Positions 8,393-16,161 of a DNA stretch of 64,000 nt are shown one piece after another. A program made the translations under genes and the position numbers. The stretch is from an uncultured Aquimarina sp. (GTDB lineage: Bacteria > Bacteroidota > Bacteroidia > Flavobacteriales > Flavobacteriaceae), in assembly GCA_947496555.1 (NCBI GenBank), contig CANMDH010000009.1, forward strand, positions 1 through 64,000, read 5' to 3'. The notes below the pieces were generated by a model. The model was given only the letters and a program-made list of their open reading frames with translations. It ran no database searches and was not told the DNA's origin. Positions within the stretch are counted from its first letter, which is position 1, and every line of letters begins with the position of its first letter.

Positions 8393-9067
8393 ATGAAAAC
8401 AGTTCTGGAAGCTAAAAATATCAACAAATACTTCAGAAAACCAGTATTATTTCACGTGCTGAAGGATATTAGTTTCAAAGTTAATACCGGTGAGTTTGCC
8501 TCTATCATGGGAAAATCAGGATGCGGTAAATCTACATTGTTGTATATCTTATCCACCATGGATACCGATTATGAGGGAGCGTTATATCTAAATGATGAAC
8601 TAGTTACCGGCCAAGAAAGAGAAAAGCTCTCTTACTTAAGGAATAAGCATATTGGTTTTGTATTTCAGTTTCATTATTTATTATCTGAGTTTTCAGTGCT
8701 AGAAAATGTAATGCTTCCTGCAAAAAAACTTGGTGAAAAATCCTTGACAGAAATTGAACATGATGCTATGGAAAAACTCAGGGTCCTAGGTATAGATCAA
8801 CTAGCAAAAAAAAGAGCTTCAAGAATCTCTGGTGGAGAAAAACAACGGGTAGCTATTGCCAGGGCATTGATCAACAACCCTTCAATTATAATGGGTGATG
8901 AACCTACTGGAAATTTAGACAGTTATAATTCTGACAATGTTTTTAATATTTTCAAACAGCTAAGCGACGAACAAGGATTATCGCTTCTTGTGGTAACTCA
9001 CGATATTGATTTTGCAGAAAAAACCGATCGAATTATCGAAATGGGAGATGGTAAAATCCTTGTTTGA
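8393..9067 (+). CDS. ABC transporter ATP-binding protein, MacB/LolD type
   Basis: 224 residues, a complete nucleotide-binding domain: Walker A GKSGCGKST at about 39-47, the Q-loop in FVFQFHYLL, the signature SGGEKQRVAIARAL at about 144-157, Walker B IIMGDEPTGNLD and the H-loop VVTHD. It is the energy-coupling subunit for the permease just upstream (start 3 bp after that gene's stop). It closes the three-gene exporter operon driven from operator B. Confidence 0.93.
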   Translation: MKTVLEAKNINKYFRKPVLFHVLKDISFKVNTGEFASIMGKSGCGKSTLLYILSTMDTDYEGALYLNDELVTGQEREKLSYLRNKHIGFVFQFHYLLSEFSVLENVMLPAKKLGEKSLTEIEHDAMEKLRVLGIDQLAKKRASRISGGEKQRVAIARALINNPSIIMGDEPTGNLDSYNSDNVFNIFKQLSDEQGLSLLVVTHDIDFAEKTDRIIEMGDGKILV

Positions 9068-9089
9068 TTTTTCTAAAAATTGCTCATAT

Positions 9090-9935
9090 TCATAATACTC
9101 CCTTGTTAAAACTTAATAAAGGTATATCTGTGTGCGATTCTACCTGTTTTACCAAATCTCGATGAAATAGCTTGTTTATGAATCCACGTCCTTCACGTTC
9201 TAACAACACAACAAGATCAGCTTTGATATCATCTAGGTATATCTTTAAGTTCTCATAAATATTGTCAGAAATAACCAGATCAAAGCTTATATTTTTGTAA
9301 TTGATTTTTTGCAATACCATTTCTTTAAACCAGGCCATTTTGCTTTTTTCTTCTTCATCATCTTTTGTAGAGATATGAATGACATTAATTTTTGATTTGA
9401 AGGCATGTGCTACTTCTGTTAATCTCTCTATTGCCCATATATCACTTTCTTCAAAATCCGTAGCATATACTATATTTTTAAGGTATTCACTCTCAAAATT
9501 ACTAGGAACAACAAGAACAGGACAAGAACTTCTAACTATCAATTCTTTTGCTATGTCACCAGATAAAAAGCCACGTTGGCTATGTTCATTTTTCATTCCT
9601 ATGATAACCATCTCAATGGCCATTTCTTTTATTTTTCTGAGAATTGCTTCAGTGACCGACAAACTCTTTACTGCTTCTATTCTGATATTCAGGTTCTCCA
9701 AGTTATCGTCCAGGTTTTTCTCGCAATAGGATCTTAAAACACCTCTTTGTTCTTCGTAAGCATTTCTTTCCATCTCCCGCATAGATCTTATCATTGTGGT
9801 ACCTGGAAAAGAGGGAATATCAAACACATGTAATACAATCAATTCGGTTTTTAATTTACTACTAAGATTGTACGCATAATGCAAGGCAGTAATCGAATGT
9901 TCTGAACAGTCGGTTGTATACATTATAGTTTTCAT
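9090..9935 (-). CDS. Universal stress protein, tandem UspA domains
   Basis: Two UspA domains in tandem (about 1-140 and 150-280). The first has the ATP-binding signature GMKNEHSQRGFLSGDIAKELIVRSS...VLVVPS (G-2x-G-9x-G-S/T type, slightly changed), and the second is degenerate. Such proteins accumulate under starvation or low oxygen. The frame opens at ATG 9944, but ATG 9935 starts the usual MKTIMYTTDCSEHS and has GGA seven bases before it, so 9935 is preferred. It is transcribed away from the DUF6920-type gene, and both are served by operator C. Confidence 0.88.
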   Translation of the reverse strand: MKTIMYTTDCSEHSITALHYAYNLSSKLKTELIVLHVFDIPSFPGTTMIRSMREMERNAYEEQRGVLRSYCEKNLDDNLENLNIRIEAVKSLSVTEAILRKIKEMAIEMVIIGMKNEHSQRGFLSGDIAKELIVRSSCPVLVVPSNFESEYLKNIVYATDFEESDIWAIERLTEVAHAFKSKINVIHISTKDDEEEKSKMAWFKEMVLQKINYKNISFDLVISDNIYENLKIYLDDIKADLVVLLEREGRGFINKLFHRDLVKQVESHTDIPLLSFNKGVL

Positions 9936-9963
9936 GATTTCCATATATTTAGATCAATCTGTA

Positions 9964-10037
9964 AAAAGATATAATTTTAAGTGTAAAAAAATTATGACAT
10001 AAGTCATTTATAATCAATACGTAACAATATACATTTG
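9964..10037. promoter_or_regulatory. Divergent promoter pair with Crp/Fnr-type operator C (ATGAC-ATAA-GTCAT at 9994-10007)
   Basis: This is the most symmetric palindrome of the set (centre 10000.5). Minus strand: TATCTTTT at 9971-9964 for the universal stress protein gene. Plus strand: TACATTTG at 10030-10037 for the gene at 10072. Each -7 element ends exactly 36.5 bp from the centre, as at operator B. Confidence 0.7.
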
Positions 10038-10071
10038 GAAACATATCGACTATGATTCAAAAAAGCTATTG

Positions 10072-10899
10072 ATGAAGAAAAAATCAATCAAAATGACACT
10101 AACAATATTAGGAGTTTTGGTGCTTTTATTACTAGCAATAAGTATTGGTGGAATATCATCTTTCTACCATCAAGTAAAAGAAGAAAGAGCTGTTTTATTC
10201 AGCTCAAATACATCGTTTCCTGAAAAGATCTCTGAAAATGATCTTGTAGCTCTTCCTGAATTGATGAGAAATTATCTTATCAAAACCAAGATCGTTGGAA
10301 AACCAAAGTATTGCAATGTCACGTTTTCGCAAAAAGGAAAAATCAGAAGTAATCCTGAAAAAAAGTGGACTTCATTTACGGCAACACAATATGTGTCATC
10401 CAACAATCCCGGTTTTATATGGAAAGCCAAAGTTTTACCCATGTTGATAAGGGATAAATATCTAAATCAAAAAGGTGAAGTACTGATAAGTTTATTAGGA
10501 CTTAAAAATGTAGCACAGTTTACGAGTTTTGAGGTTGATCAAAGTTCTTTAGGGCGATATTTTGGTGAGTTAATTTGGTTTCCCATAGGTTTTATGGATC
10601 CAGATATCACTTGGGAAGCAGTTAATCACAAAACAATTAAAGGAGTAATCTCTAAAGGAGATATTTCTTTAACAGGTTATTTTTATTTTAATGACAAGGG
10701 AATGATTCAGTCCTTCAAAACCAAAAGATATAGGGATTTAACGCTTGAAAATTTTATCGCAAAAGTTGGTGAGTATAAAGATTATAGTGGGTTATTAATC
10801 CCCAACAAAATGATTGCAATTTGGGATCTTTCTGAGGGCAAGCTAGAATATTTTAATGCCAATATTGTTGATTATAAAATTGAAGAAATAAATTATTGA
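10072..10899 (+). CDS. DUF6920/DUF6544-type protein, membrane-anchored
   Basis: 275 residues. A single N-terminal membrane helix (about 8-26) precedes a ~240-residue beta-rich domain resembling the DUF6920 (formerly DUF6544) family: LPELMRNYLIKTKIVGKP, FTATQYVSSNNPGFIWKAKV and LGRYFGELIWFP are conserved-looking blocks. The biochemical role is unknown; the fold probably faces the periplasm. TTG 10069 lies directly before ATG 10072, and ATG is taken as start. Its promoter is the plus side of operator C, so it is co-regulated with the universal stress protein. Confidence 0.7.
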   Translation: MKKKSIKMTLTILGVLVLLLLAISIGGISSFYHQVKEERAVLFSSNTSFPEKISENDLVALPELMRNYLIKTKIVGKPKYCNVTFSQKGKIRSNPEKKWTSFTATQYVSSNNPGFIWKAKVLPMLIRDKYLNQKGEVLISLLGLKNVAQFTSFEVDQSSLGRYFGELIWFPIGFMDPDITWEAVNHKTIKGVISKGDISLTGYFYFNDKGMIQSFKTKRYRDLTLENFIAKVGEYKDYSGLLIPNKMIAIWDLSEGKLEYFNANIVDYKIEEINY

Positions 10900-10927
10900 C
10901 TATGAGTTTCTTAGCAACATTTTAACT

Positions 10928-10971
10928 ATGATTAAAGTCATTTTTATCGTATCTTCAATAGCATACATTAG
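10928..10971 (+). promoter_or_regulatory. Promoter with Crp/Fnr-type operator D (ATGAT-TAAA-GTCAT at 10928-10941)
   Basis: The palindrome centre is 10934.5. TACATTAG at 10964-10971 differs in one base from TAnnTTTG and ends exactly 36.5 bp from the centre. It would start transcription near 10976, before the small gene at 11009 and the LOG gene at 11243. Confidence 0.6.
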
Positions 10972-11008
10972 TAATTGATTTTGCTGCAACAACTTTAAAC
11001 ACGTCATT

Positions 11009-11224
11009 ATGGAAACTTCGAAAAAATTAATCTCCGAAATTACTGACATTACCACCAAAATAGAGACCGATTATCCCGAATTATATAAATTCATTGAAGA
11101 ACAACCGATAACCGTTCCATCTAGTGATCATCCTGAAGCGAATGAAAAAAATCTTCGCGATTATTTAGACAGTTTAAAACAACTATTACAACATCATTTG
11201 GATACTCATAATAACAAGGCTTGA
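11009..11224 (+). CDS. Small soluble protein of unknown function
   Basis: 71 residues, mostly helical and acidic, with a conserved-looking core ETDYPELYKFIEEQPITVPS and a second helix NLRDYLDSLKQLLQHHLDTH. No signal peptide and no metal or nucleotide motif except a few scattered histidines. It is the first gene after operator D and lies 18 bp before the LOG gene, so the two are probably one transcript. Function unknown. Confidence 0.65.
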   Translation: METSKKLISEITDITTKIETDYPELYKFIEEQPITVPSSDHPEANEKNLRDYLDSLKQLLQHHLDTHNNKA

Positions 11225-11242
11225 TATCTATAAAGTATCTCT

Positions 11243-11998
11243 ATGAATAAAAATTTGTTAAAATTAACTGAAGAGTATTCCTTTCTTGCCGGACCTCGTT
11301 CTCGGTTTAGGGAGTTATATTTCACGTTAAAAGTACTTCGGAATTTTGTTCGAGGATTTAGAAGAATGCATTTTATTGGGCCTTGTGTCACAGTTTTTGG
11401 TTCTGCAAGAACAGAACCCTCTGATACCTTTTATCAAAAAGCAGAGCAAATTGGTGAAGCGATTGCCAAAATGGGGTTTACCATGATGACTGGTGGCGGC
11501 CCAGGGATTATGGAAGCTGCCAACAAAGGGGCTTATCAAGCAGGCGGATACTCTGTTGGATGCAAAATTTTGCTTCCGAAGGAACAAAAACCAAATCCCT
11601 ATTTACATAAATGGATCAATATCCCTTATTTCTTTATTCGAAAAGTGTTATTAGTGAAATACTCGTATGCTTTTATTGTAATGCCCGGTGGATTTGGTAC
11701 GATGGATGAGTTTTTTGAATCCTTGTTATTGGTTCAAACTAAGATGATCAATGAGTTTCCGGTTATTTTATTTGGAAAAGAATATCACAAAGAACTATTG
11801 GAACATATTGAATTAATGAAGACCAATGAAATGATCTCTGCAGATGAATTAGGCTCCCTTTTTATTACTGATTCTGTTGAAGAGGTAGTTGATTATTTGG
11901 AAACTCATTCAGTAAAAAAATATGGTCTGAAGAAAGTTGCGTTCAAAAGAAAATGGTGGTTATGGGAACAAAATCATAGAGGTTTTTCTAATAATTAG
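11243..11998 (+). CDS. LOG family protein (TIGR00730), cytokinin riboside 5'-monophosphate phosphoribohydrolase-like
   Basis: 251 residues. The Rossmann-like LOG motifs are intact: GGGPGIMEAANKGAYQAGG at about 92-110 and PGGFGTMDEFFE at about 151-162. Enzymes of this family split ribose 5-phosphate from nucleoside monophosphates; in bacteria the natural substrate is often AMP or another purine nucleotide (PpnN-like). A purine-salvage or stringency role would fit a stress island better than hormone synthesis. It overlaps the end of the convergent gene at 11995 by 4 bp. Confidence 0.85.
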   Translation: MNKNLLKLTEEYSFLAGPRSRFRELYFTLKVLRNFVRGFRRMHFIGPCVTVFGSARTEPSDTFYQKAEQIGEAIAKMGFTMMTGGGPGIMEAANKGAYQAGGYSVGCKILLPKEQKPNPYLHKWINIPYFFIRKVLLVKYSYAFIVMPGGFGTMDEFFESLLLVQTKMINEFPVILFGKEYHKELLEHIELMKTNEMISADELGSLFITDSVEEVVDYLETHSVKKYGLKKVAFKRKWWLWEQNHRGFSNN

Positions 11999-12483
11999 TA
12001 TCCTACCTTATTTTTTAATGCCGGCACCTCCCATCGAATCATTTCTTTTAAAAACTCATCAACCTTTTCGACAATCAGTTTTTCTGTTATCATCTCTGGT
12101 GTATACTGGCCTAACTCTACTAAATTGCTTTCTTGGGGTGCATTATCAATCTCGGGAAACAACATAAAAATATAAATATCTCCATTATAAGATTGCGAAA
12201 AAATAAGCGCTCCACCTGGTAAAAACTGGTATGCCGGAATCAAGTTAGTACAATCGATCATTTCTGGTGGAAAAGAATCAAAAGTAATATTAACGGCTTC
12301 ATTATTACGTATCCAACTTAATTCTTGAGCTTTCCAACCAATATCATATTGCTTTGCAATACTTCGTAATGTTTTAAGAAGTATATCCTTGGTCGTATTC
12401 TTCCAAAGCATTCTCTTGTCTACAACAGTCTTTATAGAATCCTTATAATCGCTTACTCGCTCTTCAAGATGTGCTATTTTCAT
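11995..12483 (-). CDS. Hypothetical protein
   Basis: 162 residues, soluble, beginning with a coiled-coil-like stretch (LEERVSDYKDSIKTVVDKR) followed by a mixed alpha/beta domain. No family was recognised. It lies 11 bp downstream of the small membrane protein gene at 12495, last in the minus-strand group that starts with mlaE, so it may be the tail of that operon. Confidence 0.6.
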   Translation of the reverse strand: MKIAHLEERVSDYKDSIKTVVDKRMLWKNTTKDILLKTLRSIAKQYDIGWKAQELSWIRNNEAVNITFDSFPPEMIDCTNLIPAYQFLPGGALIFSQSYNGDIYIFMLFPEIDNAPQESNLVELGQYTPEMITEKLIVEKVDEFLKEMIRWEVPALKNKVGY

Positions 12484-12494
12484 AATCTAAAATT

Positions 12495-12881
12495 TTAAAA
12501 CGATTCTTCTTTTCTTTTTAACAATAGCCCAACTACAATCAAACCGATTGCCAGACCATAATACGGATAATGTAATGCTGGATAAAACATTCCATAGATT
12601 ACCTCGGTTGTAAGCCATCCTATTAAAACCAATCCCTGAAAAATAATGAACCAATAATAGTTTTCGGTTCTAACGACTGTAAAAACAATAACGATGATAC
12701 TTAAAACCCCATTTGCCATACTTAAAATTAAACCTGGTAAAAAGAAATCTTCAAAAGGAGTGTTTTTAAGTAAACCGATATCAAGTTCCAGATTTCCGGT
12801 CATTAAACCCCAACCACCAAATAATGCTGTTATACTCAAAAAGAATAATAATCCGATTGCGATAAGACGCTGATTTTTCAT
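12495..12881 (-). CDS. Four-helix integral membrane protein, unknown function
   Basis: 128 residues with four hydrophobic helices (about 7-28, 46-68, 72-94 and 100-121) and a charged KRKEESF tail in the cytoplasm. No known family was recognised. It lies 11 bp after mlaD, in the same direction, and may belong to the Mla operon, although it is not a normal Mla component. Confidence 0.6.
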   Translation of the reverse strand: MKNQRLIAIGLLFFLSITALFGGWGLMTGNLELDIGLLKNTPFEDFFLPGLILSMANGVLSIIVIVFTVVRTENYYWFIIFQGLVLIGWLTTEVIYGMFYPALHYPYYGLAIGLIVVGLLLKRKEESF

Positions 12882-12892
12882 TATACTTGGAT

Positions 12893-13873
12893 TTAATTTT
12901 TACTTCCCTTATTCTTTTCCTTTTCTAACTTCTTGAAATACCCCCTAAAAAGGAAATTGTGCTTCAACGCTTCCATATTCTGATTAAACCTTTGGGTTCC
13001 TTGTTTAATATTATTCATGGTAGAATCGATATTTTTGACTAAATCAGGATTATTAGACAAGTAGTTTAAGGCACCTTCGCCTTCCTTAATATCTTTTAAT
13101 ACTACATTTAGGTTTTTGCTAACTTCGGTAATTTCAACACTTGATTGCTCTAGGTTATTGACAATAGTCTTCATTTTTTGTCCAGAAATACTATCACTTA
13201 ACAACACTCCAGCAATACTTTCACTCTCGCCGATTGAAGAAATGATGTCCTTAAGTTCGGTAATCGCTCGTGATGCCCCAGTACTAGCTTTTCTTAATTC
13301 GTAAATAGTTAGTTTAAGATCTTTTGCCATAATTGAATCATTGATTAATAATCCAAGGGTACCTTTGCCCTCCAGAATCTCGGTAGTGATCTTCAATAGA
13401 TCTGCCGTTAATAATGCTGCATTTTCATTGGTGACATTTAAGGTGGTTAACATATCATCGGTACCAATCTTACTAAAGGATTTAATAGTATCCCCAGAAA
13501 CTACTGCTCGTTTTTTACTTTCTCTAGGAATAATATTAACGATCATATTTCCTACTAAGCCATCAGAACCTATGGTGGCAACCGCATCTTTTTTGATATG
13601 TTTGCCAATTTTTTCCTGAATTAGCATTTCAACAACTATTTGGCTGTCATTTATCATTTGGATTTTACTTACCGTTCCTACATTGATCCCAGAGTACCGT
13701 ACATTATTTCCTAATTCTAGACCATTTACATTTGTAAATTGAGTCATGATTTTAATGTTACTTCCAAAAAGGTTTTGTCTGTTTCCTATAGAGTATAATG
13801 CTGCGATAAGTAACAAGGTTCCTACCACAACAAAAACACCTAATTTTAATTTTTGCGAAGCTGTTTTTTTCAT
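12893..13873 (-). CDS. mlaD: MlaD/MCE-domain lipid transport protein
   Basis: About 326 residues. One N-terminal membrane helix (about 8-27) is followed by an MCE domain (about 37-115, with VNGLELGNNVRYSGINVGTVSKI) and a long helical tail of about 200 residues. MCE proteins form hexameric rings that shuttle phospholipids between inner and outer membranes. The long tail is usual for Bacteroidota versions and would form a periplasmic tube or barrel. ATG 13882 is possible, and ATG 13873 begins MKKTASQKLK directly. The gene follows mlaF by 9 bp. Confidence 0.88.
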   Translation of the reverse strand: MKKTASQKLKLGVFVVVGTLLLIAALYSIGNRQNLFGSNIKIMTQFTNVNGLELGNNVRYSGINVGTVSKIQMINDSQIVVEMLIQEKIGKHIKKDAVATIGSDGLVGNMIVNIIPRESKKRAVVSGDTIKSFSKIGTDDMLTTLNVTNENAALLTADLLKITTEILEGKGTLGLLINDSIMAKDLKLTIYELRKASTGASRAITELKDIISSIGESESIAGVLLSDSISGQKMKTIVNNLEQSSVEITEVSKNLNVVLKDIKEGEGALNYLSNNPDLVKNIDSTMNNIKQGTQRFNQNMEALKHNFLFRGYFKKLEKEKNKGSKN

Positions 13874-13891
13874 AGTTACCATATTTTCTTT

Positions 13892-14647
13892 CTAATGTTT
13901 AAAAAATGCCTGTACCTGGGGATCATTTGATGCAGACAGCTCTTGATAAGTGCCTTCGGCATAATTAATACCGTCTACTAATAAGATAATTCGGTTAGAG
14001 ATCACTCTGGCACAATCAACATCATGTGTAATAATCAATGACGATGTGCCATATTTTTTCTGAATGCTTCGCATTAACTGGATAATTTCTTTGGCAGTAA
14101 TTGGATCTAATCCTGTGGTTGGTTCATCATACAAAATGATTTTGGGTTTCAAAATAAGTGCTCTTGCCAATGCCACGCGACGTTGCATCCCCCCAGATAA
14201 CTCTGCAGGCATTAGATCTATCGCATCTGCCAAGCCAACATTCTCTAGTGCCTCAATAACCAAAGCTTCAGTATGTTCTGTCATATTAAGTTTTTCTTTA
14301 TGCCTTCGCAATGGAAACTCTAGATTTTCTCTAACAGTCATTGAATCGTATAAAGCACTTCCTTGAAACAAAAAACCAATTTCGGTTCGCAACAAATCCA
14401 ATTCTGTTTGACCCAAAACAGTAATATCCTGATCTTTTATCCTAATACTACCACTATCGGCCTGCATTAACCCAACCAAACATTTGATCATTACCGATTT
14501 TCCTGATCCCGATTTTCCCATAACAACCAGATTTTCGCCTTCAAATAGTTGTAGGCTAAATCCATTGAGCACATGATTATCCCCAAAGCTTTTTTCTAGG
14601 TCTTTGATTTCTAAAACGGTCGTTATTTCTTTTTGAATTTCTATCAT
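13892..14647 (-). CDS. mlaF: Mla-type ABC transporter ATP-binding protein
   Basis: 251 residues with Walker A GKSGSGKSVM at about 43-52 (the S-V-M ending is typical of MlaF/Ttg2A), the signature SGGMQRRVALARAL, Walker B IILYDEPTTGLDP and H-loop IITHD. It powers phospholipid movement through MlaE. Its start overlaps the stop of mlaE by 4 bp, so translation is coupled. Confidence 0.92.
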   Translation of the reverse strand: MIEIQKEITTVLEIKDLEKSFGDNHVLNGFSLQLFEGENLVVMGKSGSGKSVMIKCLVGLMQADSGSIRIKDQDITVLGQTELDLLRTEIGFLFQGSALYDSMTVRENLEFPLRRHKEKLNMTEHTEALVIEALENVGLADAIDLMPAELSGGMQRRVALARALILKPKIILYDEPTTGLDPITAKEIIQLMRSIQKKYGTSSLIITHDVDCARVISNRIILLVDGINYAEGTYQELSASNDPQVQAFFKH

Positions 14648-15426
14648 ATCTCAAAAAATATATCTGCCAGGAATACAGCTATAAAGTCAATGATAAATAA
14701 TAACATCGAAGTATATACTACGGCAGAATTTGAGGCCTCTCCAACCCCGGCAGTTCCTTTCTTGCAATAATATCCTTTATAACAACCTACCAATCCAATA
14801 GCAAAGCCAAAAAAGAAAGATTTTATAGTTGCAGGAATAACATCACTGTATTCAATAGCATCAAAAACCTGGTTAAAATATAATTGATAGGACACTGCTC
14901 CCTTCAGGTTTTCAACAATGGCCGAACCAAATAACGCAATTGCATCTCCAAAGACAATAAGAATGGGTAGCATAAGCGTAGTGGCTGTAATTCTGGTAAT
15001 TACCAGGTATTTAAATGGGTTTGTACCTGAAACCTCCATGGCATCTATTTGTTCGGTAACACGCATAGAACCCAATTCTGCTCCGATACCTGAACCGATT
15101 CGTCCTGCACAAATAAGAGCGGTGATTACGGGCCCTATCTCTCTAACAATTGAAATCCCCACCATAGAGGGCATCCATGACTCTGCACCAAACTCCATAA
15201 GCGTAGGTCGGGATTGTAGCGTAAAAACCAATCCCAGGATAAACCCGGTTACTCCCACCAACAGTAGAGAACGATTACCAATATGATAGCATTGTCTAAG
15301 TAATTCCTGAAACTCAAAAGGTCTGGAAAAGACCTCTTTAAAAAAGCGTCCTGCAAAAAATGACAAATCGCCAATCTCTGTAAAAAAAGCTTTTGTTCTT
15401 TCTACTATGCGAAGGGATTGTGTCAT
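14644..15426 (-). CDS. mlaE: MlaE-type permease for phospholipid transport
   Basis: 260 residues from ATG 15426. MlaE family permease with five membrane segments and the conserved EIGPVITALICAGRIGSGIGAELGSMRVTEQIDAMEV block. The open frame extends to ATG 15486, but that codon falls inside the Crp/Fnr-type palindrome E1 (15480-15493), upstream of the -7 element TATATTTG (15457-15450). Transcripts starting near 15445 would lack it, so the in-frame ATG 15426 (MTQSLRIVERTKAFF) is the better start. It is first in an mlaEFD operon with two unknown genes behind it. No mlaB or mlaC is present. Confidence 0.88.
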   Translation of the reverse strand: MTQSLRIVERTKAFFTEIGDLSFFAGRFFKEVFSRPFEFQELLRQCYHIGNRSLLLVGVTGFILGLVFTLQSRPTLMEFGAESWMPSMVGISIVREIGPVITALICAGRIGSGIGAELGSMRVTEQIDAMEVSGTNPFKYLVITRITATTLMLPILIVFGDAIALFGSAIVENLKGAVSYQLYFNQVFDAIEYSDVIPATIKSFFFGFAIGLVGCYKGYYCKKGTAGVGEASNSAVVYTSMLLFIIDFIAVFLADIFFEI

Positions 15427-15449
15427 AATTGATCTGCTTCTTATATGTT

Positions 15450-15493
15450 CAAATATAGAAGTAGCTTTTTCTAATAAAAATGACATAAATCAG
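15450..15493 (-). promoter_or_regulatory. mlaE promoter with Crp/Fnr-type operator E1 (ATGAC-ATAA-ATCAG at 15480-15493)
   Basis: The centre is 15486.5. The -7 element TATATTTG (15457-15450, minus) is a perfect TAnnTTTG match and ends 36.5 bp from the centre. It implies transcription from about 15445 and settles the mlaE start at 15426. Confidence 0.65.
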
Positions 15494-15511
15494 GTATATG
15501 ACCCCTGAATA

Positions 15512-15555
15512 CTGATATTTGTCATAGTCTAAGTATCGATATTTTGATATGTTTA
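15512..15555 (+). promoter_or_regulatory. Promoter with Crp/Fnr-type operator E2 (CTGAT-ATTT-GTCAT at 15512-15525)
   Basis: The centre is 15518.5. The plus-strand -7 element TATGTTTA (15548-15555) ends 36.5 bp away. It serves the heavy-metal-associated gene at 15574. Here the two divergent promoters have one site each, 32 bp apart (about three helical turns), unlike operators B and C, which are shared. Confidence 0.55.
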
Positions 15556-15573
15556 GCTCTTAAAATCAACATT

Positions 15574-15843
15574 ATGAGAACCTCTGTGGCTATACAAAAC
15601 TTGAAGTGCAGCGGATGCGAAAGTACTATTGCAAAGAAGCTTCATACACTAAAAGGCATTAAAAACATATCTGTAAATACCGAAAACTGTACAGTTTCAT
15701 TTAGTTATGAAACTGAAGATGGTATTGAGACCGTACAAAAAGAACTTTCAAGACTTGGCTACCCAATAGAAGGTGATACAAACACCCTAGGCCGAAAAGC
15801 AAAATCTTATGTAAGCTGTGCTATAGGAAGAATAAATAAATAG
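15574..15843 (+). CDS. Heavy-metal-associated (HMA) domain protein, copper-chaperone-like
   Basis: 89 residues. The ferredoxin-like HMA fold has the metal-binding pair in LKCSGCEST (Cys11 and Cys14) and the usual KGIKNISVNTENCTVSF strand. It would bind Cu(I) or a similar ion. The C-terminal 20 residues (LGRKAKSYVSCAIGRINK) are an extra basic tail with a third Cys. The frame opens at TTG 15544, but that lies in the -7 element region; ATG 15574 (MRTSVAIQNL) is used. Copper supply to haem-copper oxidases is a common low-oxygen need, but no P-type ATPase or oxidase gene is in the window. Confidence 0.8.
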   Translation: MRTSVAIQNLKCSGCESTIAKKLHTLKGIKNISVNTENCTVSFSYETEDGIETVQKELSRLGYPIEGDTNTLGRKAKSYVSCAIGRINK

Positions 15844-15846
15844 GTA

Positions 15847-15854
15847 TATATTTG
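15847..15854 (+). promoter_or_regulatory. -7 promoter element TATATTTG
   Basis: A perfect TAnnTTTG match lies 21 nt before ATG 15875. No palindrome of the island type lies at the corresponding distance upstream, so this small gene may also be read independently of the upstream HMA gene. Confidence 0.4.
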
Positions 15855-15874
15855 GACTATAAAACAGTTTTGTA

Positions 15875-16060
15875 ATGAAAGAAACCGCAAAAAAGGAAGC
15901 TTCCTCAAGTAAAGTATATGGACTTGGATTCATAGGAGCTGTTATTTATTTTATAAGTAATGCCACATCTTTCTGGATGGGAGTATTGGGAGTTCTTAAA
16001 GCGATTGTTTGGCCTGCAATATTAGTGTATGAAGTTTTTAAGTTCGTAGGGGCGCAATAA
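15875..16060 (+). CDS. Small membrane protein of unknown function
   Basis: 61 residues: a polar Lys/Ser-rich start (MKETAKKEASSSK) and then a nearly continuous hydrophobic stretch (about 15-58), probably two short membrane helices. No family was recognised with certainty. It lies 31 bp after the HMA gene and may be co-transcribed with it. Confidence 0.6.
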   Translation: MKETAKKEASSSKVYGLGFIGAVIYFISNATSFWMGVLGVLKAIVWPAILVYEVFKFVGAQ

Positions 16061-16161
16061 TCCTATTCTACCCTATTTAATTCAGGTTATTATCTTATTT
16101 ACAAAAACTATTCTCAATAAAACATATACTGTTGTATATTTATTTACTAAAAACCTAGTAT

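Noticed and set aside
14918-15286. 122-codon plus-strand frame inside mlaE
   Set aside because: Fully antisense to a well-supported mlaE, with no own promoter or RBS and low-complexity composition typical of shadows. The same applies to long antisense frames in leuS, ald, pckA and ppsA.
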